A DNA stretch of 64,000 nt from assembly GCF_000426845.1 (NCBI RefSeq), contig NZ_AUGD01000013.1:1-64000 (forward strand), in the 5' to 3' direction. This DNA comes from Bradyrhizobium sp. in8p8 (GTDB lineage Bacteria > Pseudomonadota > Alphaproteobacteria > Rhizobiales > Xanthobacteraceae). The notes below the pieces were generated by a model, which had not been told where the DNA came from, searched no databases, and saw only the letters and a list, made by a program, of their open reading frames with translations. The position numbers and the translations under genes are program-made. Shown in pieces: positions 15,894 to 25,400 of this stretch (its first letter is position 1; each line of letters begins with the position of its first letter).

Positions 15894-17005
15894 GAACCGG
15901 ACCTTTCCGCTGATTTGGCAACGCGTCCGGCGCCGAAATTCCGCAACTTCAAGCTGATGCGAAATCGGTCCCTTTGCTCGGTCGCGTCGGGGATAATCGC
16001 GCCCAGCAAAGTAGCCCCGGTGAAAAGGCGTGAGTCCTCCAGAACCCGCACGAGCCGGGCCGCATCGGAAGACAACCCCGACAGAGCCACAGCCCCGCCC
16101 GAAATCCGGAGTTCAGTCAGGAAAGTGTGGTCCGGAATGACGCGAGACAGTTCATCCCACGTTGCGAGGCTGCCCGGCAGGGCTTTGAGAGCCAGTAGAG
16201 GAACGGGTGATCCGGCTGCGTGCTGCCCTTGCTGGACGCCGCGCCGAGCTTCTTGGAGTTCGTCCTCGAGCGCCGCCGCTCGGCTTGACTGCCACCACTC
16301 GAATCCCAGCAAGCCGGCCGTCGTGGCGACCAGCAGAGCGGCTGCGAGGACGCGCATCGTTTGGATCACGCACGGCGGGTCGTCGTGCCGAATCTCGCGA
16401 AGCGGAACGACCGCGACGGGGACATCCGTTGCCGACTTGATCCCGATGGAGTCGACCTCGCCCACTTGCAAGCCCAATAGAACGATCTTGGCCTCAGCCC
16501 GATCCTTCGGAATAATCCAGTGGCGGAAAGTCGCCAGCCCACTACTCGGCTGGCCGTCCGGCGTGACGCCATGCCATATCTCGGCCGGCTGGAATGGTGT
16601 GCGGTGAACGATCTCCTGCTCGAGTATTCGTTTCAACGCGCCGATTTCGGATCGCGGAAGCCTGAACTCGCGTTGAAAGAAAAGAGCGGGCTCCAGCGCA
16701 ACGCAAATCTGTACGGCATCACGATCGCAGCGAAGTTCCGCGAGCCATTCGTCGATCTGCGCTCCGTCAGGGGGGCCGTCGTGAAATCGGCGTTCCTGCA
16801 CGCCCGACGGCGTCACCAAACGACAGACGACGGTACCTTCGTCGCTCCAGACGAAGAGCTGCGTTTCGACTCGAGCCTGCAGGACGTGACGCCAGGCCTG
16901 AGGTGCGCAGTCGCGCAGCTCGTTCAGCCACCAGCGCACGAATTGTCGCCCCCTGTCCGCAAGCCCATGCGAGCCCTGCAATCGCGCCACCGAGACTTCA
17001 GTCAT
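15890..17005 (-). CDS. gspL: T2SS assembly protein GspL (PilM/PilN-like)
   Basis: The 371-residue product carries a cytoplasmic actin-like half, including EFRLPRSEIGALKRILEQEI and HRTPFQPAEIWHG, then one membrane helix (VLAAALLVATTAGLLGFEWW, about residue 240), a coiled coil, and a PilN-type periplasmic domain (LLALKALPGSLATWDELSRV, FLTELRISGGAVALSGLSSD). GspL recruits the GspE ATPase to the inner membrane with GspM. An 84-base gap separates it from gspJ; an AT-rich stretch there may hold a promoter. Confidence 0.85.
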   Translation of the reverse strand: MTEVSVARLQGSHGLADRGRQFVRWWLNELRDCAPQAWRHVLQARVETQLFVWSDEGTVVCRLVTPSGVQERRFHDGPPDGAQIDEWLAELRCDRDAVQICVALEPALFFQREFRLPRSEIGALKRILEQEIVHRTPFQPAEIWHGVTPDGQPSSGLATFRHWIIPKDRAEAKIVLLGLQVGEVDSIGIKSATDVPVAVVPLREIRHDDPPCVIQTMRVLAAALLVATTAGLLGFEWWQSSRAAALEDELQEARRGVQQGQHAAGSPVPLLALKALPGSLATWDELSRVIPDHTFLTELRISGGAVALSGLSSDAARLVRVLEDSRLFTGATLLGAIIPDATEQRDRFRISLKLRNFGAGRVAKSAERSGS

Positions 17006-17089
17006 CGGCCCTGTTTCCCTGCAAATACGAACATCGATCCGATCAGTATATTTACCAATTGTTTACGAGGCGTAACGCTCGGCCGCGGG

Positions 17090-17728
17090 TTAGGAGCCTC
17101 CCGAAGGCCCTTCGTTTCGAAGCGCCACGACGATGGCAGGGCCATTGCGCGCCGCATCCTTGAAGTTGAGGCTTATCTCGACCAGGGCAGGCAGCCCACC
17201 GAGCTTGATCCAGTCATTGCGCCAAGCCGCTTCACTTTTCGTAGCGGCGTTTCCAAAGTAGCGGAAGCGGATATCGCTCAAGCCCCTCACGATGGTCGTC
17301 GAGGACACCGGCAATTTGTGATCACCATTCTCTCTCGGCGATCCGAAGACCTCGACAATCAATTCATCGTTTCGGCGCCGAATACGGACGTCCTGCAGGC
17401 CCCCGCGCAACGCGCGGCCCTCGCTCAGGATGACCAGCCGCAACTCCTCGCGCTGGCCGTCGAACGAAATGTTGCCAGCCTGCGGCAGATTGATCGCAGA
17501 GGCGATCAGGCCTCGGAGGTTCTCTCCAGCAGCAGTCGTCGCCATTTCGAGCCTATTGCGGCTGTCCGCCTCGAATGCTCGGACAGCTGCAGATAATCCA
17601 CCGACGGTAAAGCTTGTCAGGATCATCAAGATTGCCAGTGATACCAGCAGCTCGATCAAGGTAAGCCCGCGCTCTGAAGCACGACGAGCCAGACTGCGAA
17701 ACTTTCGGATCCGTCCATGCCGGGTCAT
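17090..17728 (-). CDS. gspJ: T2SS minor pseudopilin GspJ
   Basis: The 212-residue product has the prepilin site SERG/LTLIELLVSLAILMIL with Glu at +5 after a 21-residue basic leader. The rest fits GspJ: length, late LSDIRFRYFG and W-rich NDWIKLGGLPALVEI segment. In known systems GspJ sits with GspI, GspH and GspK at the pseudopilus tip. Its ATG overlaps the gspI stop by 4 bases. Confidence 0.85.
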   Translation of the reverse strand: MTRHGRIRKFRSLARRASERGLTLIELLVSLAILMILTSFTVGGLSAAVRAFEADSRNRLEMATTAAGENLRGLIASAINLPQAGNISFDGQREELRLVILSEGRALRGGLQDVRIRRRNDELIVEVFGSPRENGDHKLPVSSTTIVRGLSDIRFRYFGNAATKSEAAWRNDWIKLGGLPALVEISLNFKDAARNGPAIVVALRNEGPSGGS

Positions 17729-18171
17729 TGCGCCGTCCCCGGTGCCAGCTTGAGGACAGCCACCTTTGTCTCCAGTCCGGCTTCGTCTTGCACGACGATC
17801 TCCACCCAGGACGGCACGAGCATTGCGCCGAGCGGAGCCGCACGGTCCTGCACAGCGGCTTTCCCAAGCTGCACGGGCGTCACGTTCTCTCTCCAGCGGT
17901 AACGCCCGATCCGTCCCTCGCGGCGACCGATCTTCAGCGGGCCACTGCGGCCGATCGCTTCGAACCTGGATTCCGCAATCTGATCGATGACGTGCTTGCT
18001 ACGCACTTTGGCGTCGGACCGCAATGCCGCCGTGACACCAACTGCCAGACTGCTGAGGCCGACGGCAAGGACAACGAAAGCGATAAGAACTTCCACCAGG
18101 GTGAAGCCGCGCTGAGCCGCGCGAAGGCGGCGTCGAATGGGCAATCTGCATGCCGAAACCCAGGCCGACAT
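17725..18171 (-). CDS. gspI: T2SS minor pseudopilin GspI
   Basis: The 148-residue product starts at ATG 18171, which overlaps the gspH stop (TGATG); an in-frame GTG lies just before. The prepilin site is AAQRG/FTLVEVLIAFVVLAVG with Glu at +5. The downstream SRFEAIGRSGPLKIGRREG and YRWRENVTPV agree with GspI. It is part of the tip complex with GspJ, GspH and GspK. Confidence 0.85.
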   Translation of the reverse strand: MSAWVSACRLPIRRRLRAAQRGFTLVEVLIAFVVLAVGLSSLAVGVTAALRSDAKVRSKHVIDQIAESRFEAIGRSGPLKIGRREGRIGRYRWRENVTPVQLGKAAVQDRAAPLGAMLVPSWVEIVVQDEAGLETKVAVLKLAPGTAQ

Positions 18172-18611
18172 CACTCGATCCTCGCGGTGCCGGTAAACCA
18201 GTTGACGACGATGCGCTCCGAGCGTCCGTGATAGGTGAGGACAATCTCGCCACCGCTCGAACCACCGTCCGGATAGAAGCGAACGCCGCCGACGGCGCCA
18301 TGACGTTCGCTAGTCGCGACAGTCAACGAGACCTCCATGCCAGTCGGTAATTGGCGCATGGCGCGGGCAACGCCAATGCGTCGATTCCGGGTATCGACGC
18401 TGACGATGATTTCGTCGTTGCCGGCACGAGCCCGGCTGCGAACCAGTTGAAGGTTTGCCGCGATCGCACGAGCTTCCGCGCTGACGCGCGCTGCTGCCGT
18501 CCTTGGCCTGGCCACCAGGACGGCGGCCGAGACCAGCGCCATGATCGAAAGCACAACGAGTGTTTCGATCAGAGAGAAGCCCGCTGACTTTTTTGCGTCC
18601 GACAGCCTCAT
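18171..18611 (-). CDS. gspH: T2SS minor pseudopilin GspH
   Basis: The 146-residue product starts at ATG 18611, overlapping the gspF stop as ATGA. The prepilin site is KKSAG/FSLIETLVVLSIMALV with Glu at +5 and a short 11-residue leader. The beta-rich remainder includes AIAANLQLVRSRARAGNDEI and VRFYPDGGSSGGEIVL, typical of GspH. The same frame stays open far upstream inside gspF, but that part is not a gene. Confidence 0.87.
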   Translation of the reverse strand: MRLSDAKKSAGFSLIETLVVLSIMALVSAAVLVARPRTAAARVSAEARAIAANLQLVRSRARAGNDEIIVSVDTRNRRIGVARAMRQLPTGMEVSLTVATSERHGAVGGVRFYPDGGSSGGEIVLTYHGRSERIVVNWFTGTARIE

Positions 18612-19849
18612 TGATAGGCCAGATTGTTGATCGACAGGACGGCGCTCATCACCTGGAGGATCAAGGCGCCGACAAGGCCGCCGATGCCAACGGTGAGAAG
18701 CGGGGTGAGGAGGCCGACGAGTTGCTCGATCCTGCTCTGTACCTCGCCTTCCAGGCTGGAAGCGATACGGACGAGCATCTTCGCGAGCTGGCCTGTTTCC
18801 TCGCCGACCGCGATGAGCCTTATCATCGCCGGCGGCAGCAATTCCATGCCCTCGAGCACCTGGCTTAGCGCCCTGCCCTCGGGAACCCGGGTGATAACCT
18901 CGCTGTACCGAGCACTCAGATATCGGTTGGTGACCAGCGATCGCGCAGTCTGCAGCGCGGTCATGAGCGGCACCCCGGCTTCGAGAAGGGTGCCGGCAGA
19001 GCGCGCAAATTGACCCGCCTCGCGTCGCTGAACGATCGGCCCCATGACCGGCAGACGGCATATGAGGCGATCCAGCTTTCTCATCGTCAACTCGTGGCCG
19101 GCTATTCTGCGATAGGCGAGCCAGCAAACGATCGTTCCAAACAAGAACCAGGAAAGATACCTGGGCCAATGATCGGGCAGATCGGCAAGCGCGGCCAGAA
19201 CGCCAGGCAGAGGAAGGCCTGCATCGGAAAAAATCGGTGTGAGATTCGGGATGAGCACGAACACGATCACGACGATTGATACCGCCGACATCGCCAACAG
19301 AATGGCCGGATAGACGAGAGCTCCGCGTATCTTGTTTCTGATATCGACGCGGCGCGCCAGCATCTCTCCCAGCAAGGTGAGCGCCTGCGCCGTCTGACCT
19401 CCAGCCTCGCCCCCAGCGAGAATCGCGATGTAGTCGGGAGGAAAGGCATCGGGCCTCCGGCTCATGGCCTCGGACAGTTGCTGACCAGCCAAGATGTCCT
19501 TCAGGAGGCCGGTCGCAAGGGCAAGCCGCCTGGGCGACGCGCCCGCGCCGGCCAGCACCCGAAATGATGCATCGAGAGAAACGCCGGAGTTGACCAGCGC
19601 CGCAAGCTCTGTCGTAAACGCGGATAATTCCTTCAGTCCTAGGTGCGGTGAGCTTTGCCAGCGCAAGCCGGGCGCGTTCCGCCCGATCGGTCGCGATGCT
19701 GAAGCGCTATCCGAAGAGAGCACCGTCTCGATCGGCGTAAGGCCTGAGCCATAGAGCGCCTCGACCGCCGCATCAAGTTCTTCGGCGACGATCGTGCCTG
19801 AGGTCACGACCCCTTCCCTGGTATAAGCGCGATAGTGGAATATGGACAC
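18608..19849 (-). CDS. gspF: T2SS inner-membrane platform protein GspF
   Basis: The 413-residue product starts with GTG at 19849, ten bases after gspE, with GAGGG upstream. It has two repeated GspF cytoplasmic domains, each followed by membrane helices: the first near LSAFTTELAALVNSGVSLDA and the second near FARSAGTLLEAGVPLMTALQ. Motifs EGRALSQVLEGMELLPP and VGEETGQLAKML are conserved. It is the polytopic platform that works with GspE and GspL. Confidence 0.93.
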   Translation of the reverse strand: MSIFHYRAYTREGVVTSGTIVAEELDAAVEALYGSGLTPIETVLSSDSASASRPIGRNAPGLRWQSSPHLGLKELSAFTTELAALVNSGVSLDASFRVLAGAGASPRRLALATGLLKDILAGQQLSEAMSRRPDAFPPDYIAILAGGEAGGQTAQALTLLGEMLARRVDIRNKIRGALVYPAILLAMSAVSIVVIVFVLIPNLTPIFSDAGLPLPGVLAALADLPDHWPRYLSWFLFGTIVCWLAYRRIAGHELTMRKLDRLICRLPVMGPIVQRREAGQFARSAGTLLEAGVPLMTALQTARSLVTNRYLSARYSEVITRVPEGRALSQVLEGMELLPPAMIRLIAVGEETGQLAKMLVRIASSLEGEVQSRIEQLVGLLTPLLTVGIGGLVGALILQVMSAVLSINNLAYQ

Positions 19850-19859
19850 GCCGCACCCT

Positions 19860-21641
19860 CTAACTCGATCGCGACACCCTGAGCACCTCCTCGATCGTGG
19901 TCTCTCCCTTGGAGACCTTGATGAGGCCGGCCTCATAGAGCGTGCGAAAGCCCGCATCTCGGGCGAGCGAGATCATGGTCCGCTGGTCATCGCTACGTCT
20001 GCCAACCGCTTCCCGCATGTCATCATCGATGACAAGCAGCTCAGCAACGCTGGTTCGCCCAAGATAGCCGGTGCCATGACAAGAGTCGCAGCCAACCGCT
20101 TCCCGTGCGCCCGACCAGTCGATTACAAGGTCATCCGGAACCGGCCATCTCATGCGCGAGGGAGCTTCGGCGCGATAGGCCGCCCCGCGCGCGCAATGCG
20201 AACATAGCCGGCGCACGAGACGTTGTGCCATGATACCGGTGAGCGTCGAGGCGAGCAGGTAACGTTCGATGCCGATGTCGATTAGTCGCGTGATCGCGGC
20301 AACGGCACTATTGGTGTGAAGTGTCGAGAACACGAGATGTCCCGTGAGCGACGCCTGAACGGCGATCCGCGCCGTTTCCAGATCGCGAATCTCTCCGATC
20401 ATGATGATGTCTGGATCCTGACGCAGGATCGAGCGAAGCGCGGCAGGAAAGTCCAAGCCGATCTGCGGCTGGACCTGGATCTGGTTGACGCCGCCGAGTT
20501 GATACTCGATCGGATCCTCGACAGTGAAGAGCTTCAGCTCCGGCCGATTGAGCTCCTTCAGGGCGGTATAAAGAGTGGTCGTCTTTCCACTCCCGGTAGG
20601 GCCCGTGACCAGGATAATGCCGCTCGGCAACTCCATCAGACCGTGCAGCCCAGCCTGGATCGCTGGATCGAGACCGAGCTTGGAAAATTCGAGCTCGACA
20701 CGGGTGCGATCGAGAATTCGCAGGACGAGACTTTCGCCGAAGGCTGTCGGTAACGTAGACACACGCACATCGATCTCGGTCCCGCGCACCGCAGTTTTGA
20801 TACGGCCGTCTTGCGGCAGACGGCGCTCGGCTATGTCGAGCTTCGCCATAATCTTGATGCGCGTGGTTAGTGCGGCCCTGAACGTCGAGGGCACCACGCG
20901 CTCCTGCTGAAGAAATCCGTCGAGCCTGAAACGGACCATAACCGCGTCTCGTCCGGGCTCTATGTGAATATCGGACGCGCCGCGCTCGACTGCACTGGCG
21001 ATGATCTGGTTCACCAGACGGATGATCGGAGCTTCATTTGCGATGTCCCGCAGCCGCTCGACATCGATTTCGTTCCCATCGCCTGACCCGACAGTGATCA
21101 GCCCCTGATCTCCGCCGACCAATTCGGCGCCATCGTCCTGGTAAAGCTTACGAAATGCCCGCTCGATGTCGGCTGGGGCGATGACCGCAAGATCGACCCT
21201 CCAGCCCAGCATATAGCTGATGGCCTTGTGAGCCTCCTCGTCGAAAGGGTCGACCGTGGCGAGCAGCAGGACCCCGTCGGACACCGATATCGGCAAAGTG
21301 CGACTGCCCTTGAGGAACGTCAGCTTCAACCGGTCCGCGAGGAGCGGCTGCAGCGGGAGGTCGGACGATCGCACGATCTTGAGCCCGCAATAGGCGGCAT
21401 ACGCGCCGCAAAGATCCGCCTCCGACAGCAGTCCGAGCTTCACCATCACGGCGTCCAGGCGCTCGAAGGTTGCTTCCGAGGCACGCTTGGCTCTGGTAAC
21501 GGCCGCTGCGTCCACGAGGCCTTCGCGCAACAAAAGCGCCGAGAACGCGTCGACAAATCCGGCTTGCCTCGGCGACAGGACCTTCGCCCCGCCCGTCGTC
21601 GGCGGTTCCTCGCGCATCAACGTCTCTGCATCGGCCGACAT
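19860..21641 (-). CDS. gspE: T2SS ATPase GspE
   Basis: The 593-residue cytoplasmic ATPase drives pseudopilus assembly. It has an N-terminal MshEN-type domain (residues 40-170), Walker A GPTGSGKTTTLY, the Asp box and DPDIIMIGEIRDLETA Walker B, the His box STLHTNSAVAAITRL, and a four-Cys zinc site (CSHC ... CDSCHGTGYLGR). All catalytic elements are intact. The MshEN region can bind c-di-GMP in some relatives; that is not proven here. It heads the gspE-F-H-I-J run and is divergent from gspK across 132 bases. Confidence 0.95.
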   Translation of the reverse strand: MSADAETLMREEPPTTGGAKVLSPRQAGFVDAFSALLLREGLVDAAAVTRAKRASEATFERLDAVMVKLGLLSEADLCGAYAAYCGLKIVRSSDLPLQPLLADRLKLTFLKGSRTLPISVSDGVLLLATVDPFDEEAHKAISYMLGWRVDLAVIAPADIERAFRKLYQDDGAELVGGDQGLITVGSGDGNEIDVERLRDIANEAPIIRLVNQIIASAVERGASDIHIEPGRDAVMVRFRLDGFLQQERVVPSTFRAALTTRIKIMAKLDIAERRLPQDGRIKTAVRGTEIDVRVSTLPTAFGESLVLRILDRTRVELEFSKLGLDPAIQAGLHGLMELPSGIILVTGPTGSGKTTTLYTALKELNRPELKLFTVEDPIEYQLGGVNQIQVQPQIGLDFPAALRSILRQDPDIIMIGEIRDLETARIAVQASLTGHLVFSTLHTNSAVAAITRLIDIGIERYLLASTLTGIMAQRLVRRLCSHCARGAAYRAEAPSRMRWPVPDDLVIDWSGAREAVGCDSCHGTGYLGRTSVAELLVIDDDMREAVGRRSDDQRTMISLARDAGFRTLYEAGLIKVSKGETTIEEVLRVSRSS

Positions 21642-21773
21642 AGGTCTTGCGGGGCCCTGACATCAAAGTATCAGGCGTCAGGCTAGAGCCATTCGGTTAA
21701 TTAAGGCTTTTCATACTTTATTTGCCATTTTCATTTACCAGCTCGAAACGGATGCGGCGAAAGAGGCAACCCC
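21642..21773. promoter_or_regulatory. Divergent promoter region gspE / gspK
   Basis: The 132-base gap between the two divergent T2SS genes includes an AT-rich block (GGTTAATTAAGG, then TTTCATACTTTATTTGCC) around 21697-21735. It must hold start sites for both directions, though exact boxes cannot be assigned. AGAGG precedes the GTG of gspK. Confidence 0.45.
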
Positions 21774-22709
21774 GTGCAAGCACGATCCAGGTCGATTGCG
21801 CCTGCCCGACGCGGAACGCGACATGGCCGTGATGTTCCGCGTGGGCTTCCGCCGGGCTCACGCGGGCGCCATGGCTTCGCATTGATCACCGTGATCTGGA
21901 GCCTCGGGCTGTTGACGCTACTCTGCGCAACCGTGATCGTCGGCGCTCGCTATCGGGCAAGGACTGCGCTCACGGACGGCTCGGTGCTCGCGGCGGCAGC
22001 TGCCGCGGAAAGCGCGGTGAACTTCGCTCTTGCGAGCATTCTCTCGCCGACGCGGGAGGCGAGCTTTCCGAAGCAGTGCCGAATGCCGGGAGGTGAGCAG
22101 GCAGAGATCGTCGTCGAAGAAGAGGTCGGCAAGATCGACATCAACGCCGCCAGCCTCTCGACGCTGGAGCGTTTCTTCTCGGCGCTCGCGCAAGACAAGG
22201 CCCTCGGGAGCAAGATCGCGTTGAATGCCGTCAACTTCCGAACGGCACTTCAGCGCACGGAGTCCGGCAATCAGACGGGCCCCGGCGGGACGGCTCCGCT
22301 GAATGTTTCGGACGGCGCCAAAGGCCTGGGCTTTTCCACCATCCTGGAACTGGATCAGATCGACGGCATGTCGCCGGCGTTACTCCGCGCCGCCATGCGC
22401 TTTACGACCACGCTCTCTGGCCGGAGCGAACCCATGCCGGAAGCAATGTCTCCTGCTTTGCGTCTGCTGATGGGCTTCGGCCCAAACCGGGAAGAGCGCA
22501 GGCGGCCACCACCATCCGGGCATTTCACCATCCGGACCGACATCCGCACGAACAATGGCTCGCGATATATCCGAGAAGCTCTCGTATCCTTCGGAGCCTC
22601 GTCTGGGCAACCTTACACCATCCGCGAATGGCGGCGCGGCGATATCGCACGAGAGACTGCCGCCTCCTTCTCTTCCCCTTCGCCGGTACAAGCTTGCTTC
22701 AAGATGTGA
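21774..22709 (+). CDS. gspK: T2SS minor pseudopilin GspK
   Basis: The 311-residue product starts with GTG at 21774. The prepilin site is GRHG/FALITVIWSLGLLTLL, where +5 is Thr rather than Glu, the known hallmark of GspK as the tip cap. The large insertion with VGKIDINAASLSTLERFFSA and ILELDQIDGM is the helical SAM-like domain of GspK. It is the only gsp gene on the plus strand here, which is unusual because gspK normally follows gspJ. Confidence 0.85.
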   Translation: MQARSRSIAPARRGTRHGRDVPRGLPPGSRGRHGFALITVIWSLGLLTLLCATVIVGARYRARTALTDGSVLAAAAAAESAVNFALASILSPTREASFPKQCRMPGGEQAEIVVEEEVGKIDINAASLSTLERFFSALAQDKALGSKIALNAVNFRTALQRTESGNQTGPGGTAPLNVSDGAKGLGFSTILELDQIDGMSPALLRAAMRFTTTLSGRSEPMPEAMSPALRLLMGFGPNREERRRPPPSGHFTIRTDIRTNNGSRYIREALVSFGASSGQPYTIREWRRGDIARETAASFSSPSPVQACFKM

Positions 22710-22728
22710 TGGCAGCGAGATGGCGTAA

Positions 22729-23160
22729 TCATCCCTTCGATCGAAGAACGGCCTGAGGCCTCGAATTTCTCGCCGACTCTTCCAGCCTCGCTCTCTCTTC
22801 CACGACGGCGGGACCAGGCTCGATCACCGTGCATCCCTTCATACGCTGAAGATCCGTCAGGGCATCCAGGCGTCGACGCTCCTCGGCCAACTGTTTGGGA
22901 GCATCGAGTGGAAAACGGTCGGAATCATAGCCTGCCAGGGATCCAGCTGCGAGCCAGTACTCAAGACGAGCAGCGCGCCTGACCGAGAAGCGGAAGGATC
23001 CAGCGATTGCGCTGCAAGACATCGATTCATCTACGGGCAGAAGCATATAAGGTTGAGGCGGCTCGATCACATAAGGCTGCTCAGTCACGCACCCCGCCAA
23101 GAGAAGAGGCAGCGCACAGATTTTCGCCAACCCGCCTATCGTGAATGGAGTTCGTGTCAC
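22729..23160 (-). CDS. Small lipoprotein linked to the secretin gene
   Basis: The 143-residue product starts with GTG at 23160, overlapping the gspD stop (GTGA). Its signal ends in the lipobox LLLAGC (Cys near residue 20). The mature part includes VTEQPYVIEPPQPY and a helical C-terminal half (AEERRRLDALTDLQRMKG), with two further Cys. Coupling to gspD suggests a pilotin-like or secretin accessory role, which is inference from position only; no sequence relation to GspS was seen. It ends 19 bases past the gspK stop on the other strand. Confidence 0.65.
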   Translation of the reverse strand: MTRTPFTIGGLAKICALPLLLAGCVTEQPYVIEPPQPYMLLPVDESMSCSAIAGSFRFSVRRAARLEYWLAAGSLAGYDSDRFPLDAPKQLAEERRRLDALTDLQRMKGCTVIEPGPAVVEERARLEESARNSRPQAVLRSKG

Positions 23161-25400
23161 GGCGTCACCAGACGCTGGGCGGTGTTGAGAGGCGCCCGTT
23201 GGCGCGCCGAAGTGTGCGGCATATAAACGTTCATCTTGCGTCGGTACTCCTCGGTGATCAGCCGACTTTCCGTGCCGTCGCGGACCACTTTCGGGGTAAT
23301 CAGGATGACCAACTCGGTCTTTTGAACCGCGTCCTTCCTGTTTGCGAACACTGCGCCGATACCAGGGATATCTCCCAGGATCGGCAACTGATTGCTGCTC
23401 TTGTTCGCGCTGTCCTGGATCATGCCGCCGAGCGCCAAGACCTCCCCATCGCTCACAACAACCGTTGTCTTGACCCGACGTTGCTGAATTGTGGGAGAGT
23501 TGATGTTCGAAGTCGTCGTCTTCACGACGCTGCTGACTTCCTGCTCGATATCGAGCTGCACTCGTCCGCTTTCGTTGATGCGTGGCGTCACCGAGAGAAT
23601 GACGCCCGTATCCTGCATCGAGATCGAATTTACAATCGCGGGCTGCGTGGTTATCGTGCTGGTCGCCGTTTGCGTCGTGATCGGAACCTGATCGCCGATT
23701 TGCAAACGCGCCGTCTTGTTGTCCAGCACCATAAGCGATGGTGTCGAAATGATATTGACGCGCGTGAGGGCATTCAGAGCACTGAGGGTTGCCGCTATGT
23801 TTGCAGTGTTGACGGCATAATTGAACCCCGGGAACGAAGCGGCTACGCCTCCGGTGAGGGCATTGGAGAATGTCGCCGTAGGCGTGCCGTTCTTGGCAAA
23901 CTGCCACTGGAGGCCGAACTGGAGATCGTCATTCAGCGACACCTCGGCGATCACCGCCTCGATCAGAACCTGGCTGGCGACCACATCAAGCCCCTGCACC
24001 ACACGCAGCACGCGCTGGTAGTCGCGATCGTTTGCCATGATTAGCAACGAGTTCTTGGTGTCGTCAGCAACGATCTTCATCATGGGCTCTGCACCGGAAT
24101 TTGGTACGACATTGCCGCTATCGGCCGTGTCCATTGCCGAAGCATCGGGATCATTATTCGTGGAACGTGAAGCACCGAACGGATCCGCGGCCTTCGCGAC
24201 TCCCGCCTGCATGGCTGGATCCGAAAATCCGCCGCCAGTTGCTTGCGCCTTGGTCGATTCGCTGCCAAAGGAAACCTGCTTGGATTTCGGCGACACATTT
24301 CGGGTCGAACGCACGACCTTCATCTCTTGCGCAAACATCGACTGCAGGATGCCGGCAAGCTCGGCCGCAGTTCGGTTCTGAACCTGATAGATGTGCAGCT
24401 GCGGCTCTGTGCCGGCGGCACGAGCGTCGAGGCGCCTGATCCATGATTGCGCGCGCGGCAGATAGCTCGGGTTGGATGTCACAACGAGAATGGCACCGAG
24501 CCTCGTGTTGGCGATGAAGCGCACTCTGCCCTTCAGAGGCCCCTCCTTGTCTGAGGCAAATACCGCCTTCAGCTCATCGACCATCTTCTCGAGCTGTGCC
24601 GCTCGGACAGGCACGACAGCGAAAGACATGCCCTTCATGACGTCGACGTCAAAGATCGAAACCGAATCGAGCATACTGTCGATTTCGGCCTGAGAGCCCT
24701 TCAGCGCGATGATATTGCGTGCGTCGTCGGCTTGCACGATGGCCCCCTTGGGCACCATCGGCTCGAGCACGCGTGCGACTTCAGTGGCGGCCACATATTT
24801 GAGCTGCACGATGCGGACGCCATTCCCCGTCACCGCACTGTTCGTGGCGTCACGGACGGTGCTGACCGCTCCGGTCGCCGCCTGATCCGCCGGAGCGATC
24901 CGGTAAATGCCGCGGTTTTGGACCAGCACCGCACCGATCGGCGCAATCGCGGTCTGGAATAGCTCAAGGGCATCCGCCTTGGAGACCGGGGTGCTTGTCT
25001 GGACTGAAACCACCCCATCCACCCTGGGGTCGACCACGTAATTGACCCCAATCAGATCGCCCAACACGGTCTTGGCGGCCTGCTGGAGGGGAACATTGGC
25101 TAGATTGAGAACCACGTTGCCATTAGCAGCAGCAGAGCTCGGCTTCGTCACTGCCGAGCCGATCATCCGGCCGTCGCCTCCCTCAACGCTGGCAACCGCC
25201 CTGGATGAGGGCGACGGGAGCGCGATAGCCCCGGTAGGCATGAAATCCTGCGCGTTGGCTTCGAGAGATACCGGCTGGACGGACAGTCTAGGCTGAGCGT
25301 TCAGGGTCGGACCGATTGTCCCCGGGGCGCCACAGCCGGCAACAAGGCTTGCGAGCAGGCAAACCACAGAACCCGTAACTGGGCCATGAGATATCGGCAA
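23157..25400 (-). CDS. gspD: T2SS outer-membrane secretin GspD
   Basis: The 747-residue product forms the outer-membrane channel. It starts with TTG at 25400 after GGAG. An N-terminal lipobox (LVAGC, Cys 23) suggests lipidation, so it may be self-piloting. Secretin N domains follow (LANVPLQQAAKTVLGDLIGV; YVAATEVARVLEPMV; IYQVQNRTAAELAGILQSMF), then the secretin core (VLIEAVIAEVSLNDDLQFGL, LDNKTARLQIGDQVPITT, VVSDGEVLALGGMIQDS, ILGDIPGIGAVFANR). The order and length fit GspD. Confidence 0.94.
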   Translation of the reverse strand: MPISHGPVTGSVVCLLASLVAGCGAPGTIGPTLNAQPRLSVQPVSLEANAQDFMPTGAIALPSPSSRAVASVEGGDGRMIGSAVTKPSSAAANGNVVLNLANVPLQQAAKTVLGDLIGVNYVVDPRVDGVVSVQTSTPVSKADALELFQTAIAPIGAVLVQNRGIYRIAPADQAATGAVSTVRDATNSAVTGNGVRIVQLKYVAATEVARVLEPMVPKGAIVQADDARNIIALKGSQAEIDSMLDSVSIFDVDVMKGMSFAVVPVRAAQLEKMVDELKAVFASDKEGPLKGRVRFIANTRLGAILVVTSNPSYLPRAQSWIRRLDARAAGTEPQLHIYQVQNRTAAELAGILQSMFAQEMKVVRSTRNVSPKSKQVSFGSESTKAQATGGGFSDPAMQAGVAKAADPFGASRSTNNDPDASAMDTADSGNVVPNSGAEPMMKIVADDTKNSLLIMANDRDYQRVLRVVQGLDVVASQVLIEAVIAEVSLNDDLQFGLQWQFAKNGTPTATFSNALTGGVAASFPGFNYAVNTANIAATLSALNALTRVNIISTPSLMVLDNKTARLQIGDQVPITTQTATSTITTQPAIVNSISMQDTGVILSVTPRINESGRVQLDIEQEVSSVVKTTTSNINSPTIQQRRVKTTVVVSDGEVLALGGMIQDSANKSSNQLPILGDIPGIGAVFANRKDAVQKTELVILITPKVVRDGTESRLITEEYRRKMNVYMPHTSARQRAPLNTAQRLVTP

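Noticed and set aside
18612..19169. N-terminal extension of the GspH frame
   Set aside because: It lies inside gspF in another frame; the real GspH starts at the ATGA overlap.
23161..23907. N-terminal extension of the lipoprotein frame
   Set aside because: It lies inside gspD in another frame and is Arg/Gln/His-rich; the lipobox fixes the GTG start at 23160.
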